Below, one piece after another: positions 33,100 through 35,687 of a stretch of DNA of 35,687 bases. The notes beneath the pieces were generated by a model. That model was given only the letters and a program-made list of their open reading frames with translations. It was not told the origin of the DNA and ran no database searches. The stretch is from NCBI GenBank assembly GCA_964354485.1, contig CAYGZY010000060.1, forward strand, positions 1 through 35,687, in the 5' to 3' direction. Position 1 is the stretch's first letter, and each line of letters starts with the position of its first letter. Position numbers and translations under genes: made by a program. Origin of the DNA: CAYGXH01 sp964354485. Lineage in GTDB: Bacteria; Bacteroidota; Ignavibacteria; UBA10030; SZUA-254.

Positions 33100-34950
33100 A
33101 TGAAAAAGTCAACAATTTTTTTTGTTAATCTGGTTACGGCGGTTCTTTTCCTGGTCATTACCGCCATATCGTGGAATTGTGAACCGAAGGAAATAGGAGA
33201 TTTTAATCCGAATGTTCCCCCCGTCACCAGATTGTCGAATGTACCCCCGCCTGATGATACAACGCGAACGACGAGTCCCCGTGTATCGCTGAACTGGGTG
33301 GGAGATGATCCTGACGGATATGTAGCGGGATACAGATACAGATGGAATTTCCGGTTATCGCAATCACAGCCGTTTGAGTACAAACCCTACAGCATCGTGC
33401 TTAATATAATCATCAACGAGTTTACACTCATGGTGACGACCGAGGATCCTTTAATTGTTCCGCCGGTATACAAATATTTTGCAACTCTTCCACCGGAAGG
33501 TCTCGATTTGAATCGGATCGATTCTCTTGCGCGAGGTGATACTATACGTGTTGAGGGAGTCGGTGTGTTTGCATCAAATCCTGATTCCATCAGAATTCAG
33601 ACAGGGGCAAGGATTAAATACAGTTTTCCTGTCCATGTCAACCCCAACAGCGGAACATTTATTTTCGATTCGCAGGACACTGTAAATTTCCATACGTTTG
33701 AGATCACTGCGATCGATAATATGGGTGACACCTCGTTGTTCGGACCTCCAAACATCCGGAGGATATCATTTGAAACGCCGCAAGTACCTCCGCCCGTCAC
33801 ATCTATTGACTATTACCCGGTGGATACGGCCCTGGTCGTTATGAATCAAACTCCGACGTTCAGAGGTCTTCGGTTTCAATTCACAGGAAATGATCCGAAC
33901 AGTCGGACGATCGATTACCGCTGGGTGGTCGACAGGGATCTCAGGATAGCGGACGGTGACACCGTTCCGTGGTCGCGGTTCGGTCCGTCAGAAAATGCTT
34001 ATGTGGTTGCCAGCGATTTTTACGATCCGTATGCGACTGAACACATATTTACTGTTCAGGCGAGGAATGAATTCGGATCGATCGACACCGTAGGCGGCAG
34101 TGTCACTTTCAGAACGATTTATCCGCAGTTTGCAAGGCAAGATTTACCGCCGCAGTTTAAAGTTCTTTTCCTGAACATAGGGTACCCGGAACCGCCAATA
34201 CCACCCACATGGCCCGGAACACCCGTATATCCGCTGCGTGAAACGGTGGATCAATTCTACCACGAGATATTTAACTCGCTTGGCATTCATGATTCGGTAA
34301 TCGTGGCGTGGCATATCAAGAAAGATCCGCCTCTTGATTTTCCATCGTTGGGCGAAATCGGCAAGTACAACCTCATTTTTCTGTATGGTGATGCTGTTAA
34401 TGAATATTTCATGTGGGGTAATTACCCTGCGCTCGCGAGCACGCGGCAGAATATTATCAGAGATTACTGCTACGTCGGCGGCAACTTCATCACAAGCGGA
34501 TGGGCACAAGTCAGTCCGTACAACACACCGCTTCAGCCGGAATTCATGCTGAATATCCTTCATGTCAGCATAACAGCACCTCAGAATCCGCACGTGGTTC
34601 AATCTCACGAATTCAAAGGGGCACACGGATTCCTCGGGTATCCGAACATACTGCTCGATACGACGAAATGCGATACGGCATGGAAAAATTCCGGAAGCGG
34701 TCAGTACGCACTACGAAATATGTGGACATGCTCGCCGTACGGTTTTGGAGAGATCATTCACAAGTTTATATCCGCAGCGCCGCCCCCGTTTAATGCAGAG
34801 AATCAAATTCTCTCTATCAGATATCTGGGAGTAACTTTTAATGCGGTCTATTTCGGTTTTCCGCTTTACTACATGCAGCGACCAGCGGCAGATTCCACAA
34901 TCGCTAAAGCATTACGCGATGTTATAGATTGGAAAGGAGCAATACGATGA
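33100..34950 (+). CDS. Large lipoprotein with fibronectin-like beta domains
   Basis: 616 residues. Signal anchor with AISWNC, lipobox cysteine at 27. Two beta-sandwich segments are suggested by SLNWVGDDPDGYVAGYRYRW (about residues 63-82) and FRFQFTGNDPN...DYRWVVDRD (about 255-285), a D-P-D-G-Y pattern common in FCB-group surface proteins. From about residue 350 an alpha/beta domain begins with FKVLFLNIG and includes YNLIFLYGDAVNEYF, reminiscent of a flavodoxin- or DUF4159/GATase-like fold; this is a guess. Its TGA overlaps the ATG of the TonB-dependent receptor gene (ATGA), so the two are cotranslated. Function unknown. Confidence 0.68.
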   Translation: MKKSTIFFVNLVTAVLFLVITAISWNCEPKEIGDFNPNVPPVTRLSNVPPPDDTTRTTSPRVSLNWVGDDPDGYVAGYRYRWNFRLSQSQPFEYKPYSIVLNIIINEFTLMVTTEDPLIVPPVYKYFATLPPEGLDLNRIDSLARGDTIRVEGVGVFASNPDSIRIQTGARIKYSFPVHVNPNSGTFIFDSQDTVNFHTFEITAIDNMGDTSLFGPPNIRRISFETPQVPPPVTSIDYYPVDTALVVMNQTPTFRGLRFQFTGNDPNSRTIDYRWVVDRDLRIADGDTVPWSRFGPSENAYVVASDFYDPYATEHIFTVQARNEFGSIDTVGGSVTFRTIYPQFARQDLPPQFKVLFLNIGYPEPPIPPTWPGTPVYPLRETVDQFYHEIFNSLGIHDSVIVAWHIKKDPPLDFPSLGEIGKYNLIFLYGDAVNEYFMWGNYPALASTRQNIIRDYCYVGGNFITSGWAQVSPYNTPLQPEFMLNILHVSITAPQNPHVVQSHEFKGAHGFLGYPNILLDTTKCDTAWKNSGSGQYALRNMWTCSPYGFGEIIHKFISAAPPPFNAENQILSIRYLGVTFNAVYFGFPLYYMQRPAADSTIAKALRDVIDWKGAIR

Positions 34951-35687
34951 AAGCAATAATGAAGGGTTTAGGAATTCTTTGTTTCTTCGCACTTCTGAGC
35001 GTTCATCTCTATGCGGGCAACACCGGGAAAATAATCGGTACAGTCACCGATGCAGTTTCCGGCGAAGCGGTTATCGGAGTGAACATTTTGGTTGTCGGTA
35101 CAACGAGAGGCGCCGTTACCGACTTTGATGGAAAATACACAATCATCGGCGTACCGATCGGTACGTATGTCGTGCGCGCAAGCCTTGTGGGTTATTCGCA
35201 GGTCGAGTACAAGGACGTGAAAGTGGGAGCCGATGAAACGACATCCCTTAATTTTAAAATGACGTCGGGCGAAGTCACGCTGCAGGGTGTGACGATCACG
35301 GCAGACAATCTTCTCGTCAATAAGCTTACAACCTCCTCAACTCAGACAGTCGGTGAAAAATCTATCCAGAGCATCCCGAACGTGAAAAGCGTGGAGGATG
35401 TATTAAAACTGCAGGCGGGCGTCGTTAAGCAGGGGAACAATCTCTTCCTGCGCGGCGGCCGGTCTAATGAAATACAGTATCTCGTAGACGGCGTTCCGAC
35501 CAACAGCATCGTCGGCAACTCCGGCGATCTTCTCGCCACGAGCAGCGCAAATCAACAGCTCGCGCAGTTGTACGCCGGCGTACAATCGGGCGTCATCGGC
35601 GGCGGTGAAAGCGGACTTGCAGTATCGGCAAACGCGATACAATCGGTAAGCGTGCAACCGAGCGGGTTCGACGCCGATTATGGTAAC
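34947..35687 (+). CDS. TonB-dependent outer-membrane receptor, N-terminal part (3' end outside the window)
   Basis: The frame is open from ATG 34947 to the window edge (247 codons). A signal peptide (about residues 1-23, ending HLYAG) is followed by a carboxypeptidase-regulatory-like beta domain (GKIIGTVTDAVSGEAVIGVN ... YTIIGVPIGTYVVRAS, about 27-105). The plug domain begins near residue 130 with KSVEDVLKLQAGVV and LRGGRSNEIQYLVDGVP. AAAGGAG lies 7 bases before the ATG. Such receptors import large or scarce ligands, or form part of protein-export and surface systems in this group. The barrel is not visible, so neither ligand nor SusC-type status can be judged; no SusD-like gene precedes it. 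Confidence 0.9.
   Translation, partial: MKAIMKGLGILCFFALLSVHLYAGNTGKIIGTVTDAVSGEAVIGVNILVVGTTRGAVTDFDGKYTIIGVPIGTYVVRASLVGYSQVEYKDVKVGADETTSLNFKMTSGEVTLQGVTITADNLLVNKLTTSSTQTVGEKSIQSIPNVKSVEDVLKLQAGVVKQGNNLFLRGGRSNEIQYLVDGVPTNSIVGNSGDLLATSSANQQLAQLYAGVQSGVIGGGESGLAVSANAIQSVSVQPSGFDADYGN

Overview
The window looks like a chromosomal piece from a bacterium of the Bacteroidota/Chlorobiota (FCB) side of the tree, most probably an Ignavibacteria- or Kryptonia-like lineage. The support is a type IX secretion sorting domain containing YPNPFN, a TonB-dependent receptor with a carboxypeptidase-regulatory-like domain, several lipoproteins, a propeller-repeat lipoprotein and hopanoid-type squalene genes. 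Three good promoters are of ordinary sigma70 type (TTGACA-17-TATAAT), not the -33/-7 type of Bacteroidia. The lineage call is an inference from gene content; no marker-gene search was possible.

Layout. 1-1816: end of hpnD plus hpnE (squalene synthesis). 2052-4597: tyrS and a LarA-type nickel racemase. 4598-5399: an 800-bp gene-free island of small palindromic repeats and a MITE-like element. 5400-10742: aroF, glcD, an alpha/beta-hydrolase, a rhomboid protease and glcF; GlcD and GlcF with LarA suggest use of lactate or another 2-hydroxyacid. 10749-17850: an OmpA-family envelope protein behind a perfect sigma70 promoter, a P-loop ATPase of the Sll1717 type, a GT-C-like membrane protein, thiI, a CDGSH iron-sulfur protein and a DUF4412-like exported protein. 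17962-31141: a carbohydrate locus with a Tat-exported helical-barrel enzyme, a binding-protein/permease fusion, a second permease, a secreted six-Asp-box protein with a type IX sorting domain, and two large (alpha/alpha)6 glycosidase-like proteins, one exported and one apparently cytosolic. 31146-32231: the only minus-strand gene, a propeller lipoprotein. 32395-35687: a promoter, two lipoproteins and the start of a TonB-dependent receptor. No rRNA, tRNA, CRISPR array or intact transposase was seen.

The most unusual feature is at the DNA level. At least five families of small palindromic or low-complexity repeats lie in the spacers, and sequence of the same families also sits inside open reading frames without breaking them. 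In the glycosidase gene at 28724-31141 an identical 16-bp string occurs twice and is read in two different frames, and an 84-bp hairpin-containing insert adds exactly 28 codons. This resembles the in-frame palindromic elements of Rickettsia in behaviour, although the sequences are different as far as I can tell.

How the genes fit together: the carbohydrate locus could bind, import and hydrolyse a glycan or oligosaccharide. The ATP-binding subunit is absent here and must be supplied elsewhere. The substrate cannot be read from the sequence.
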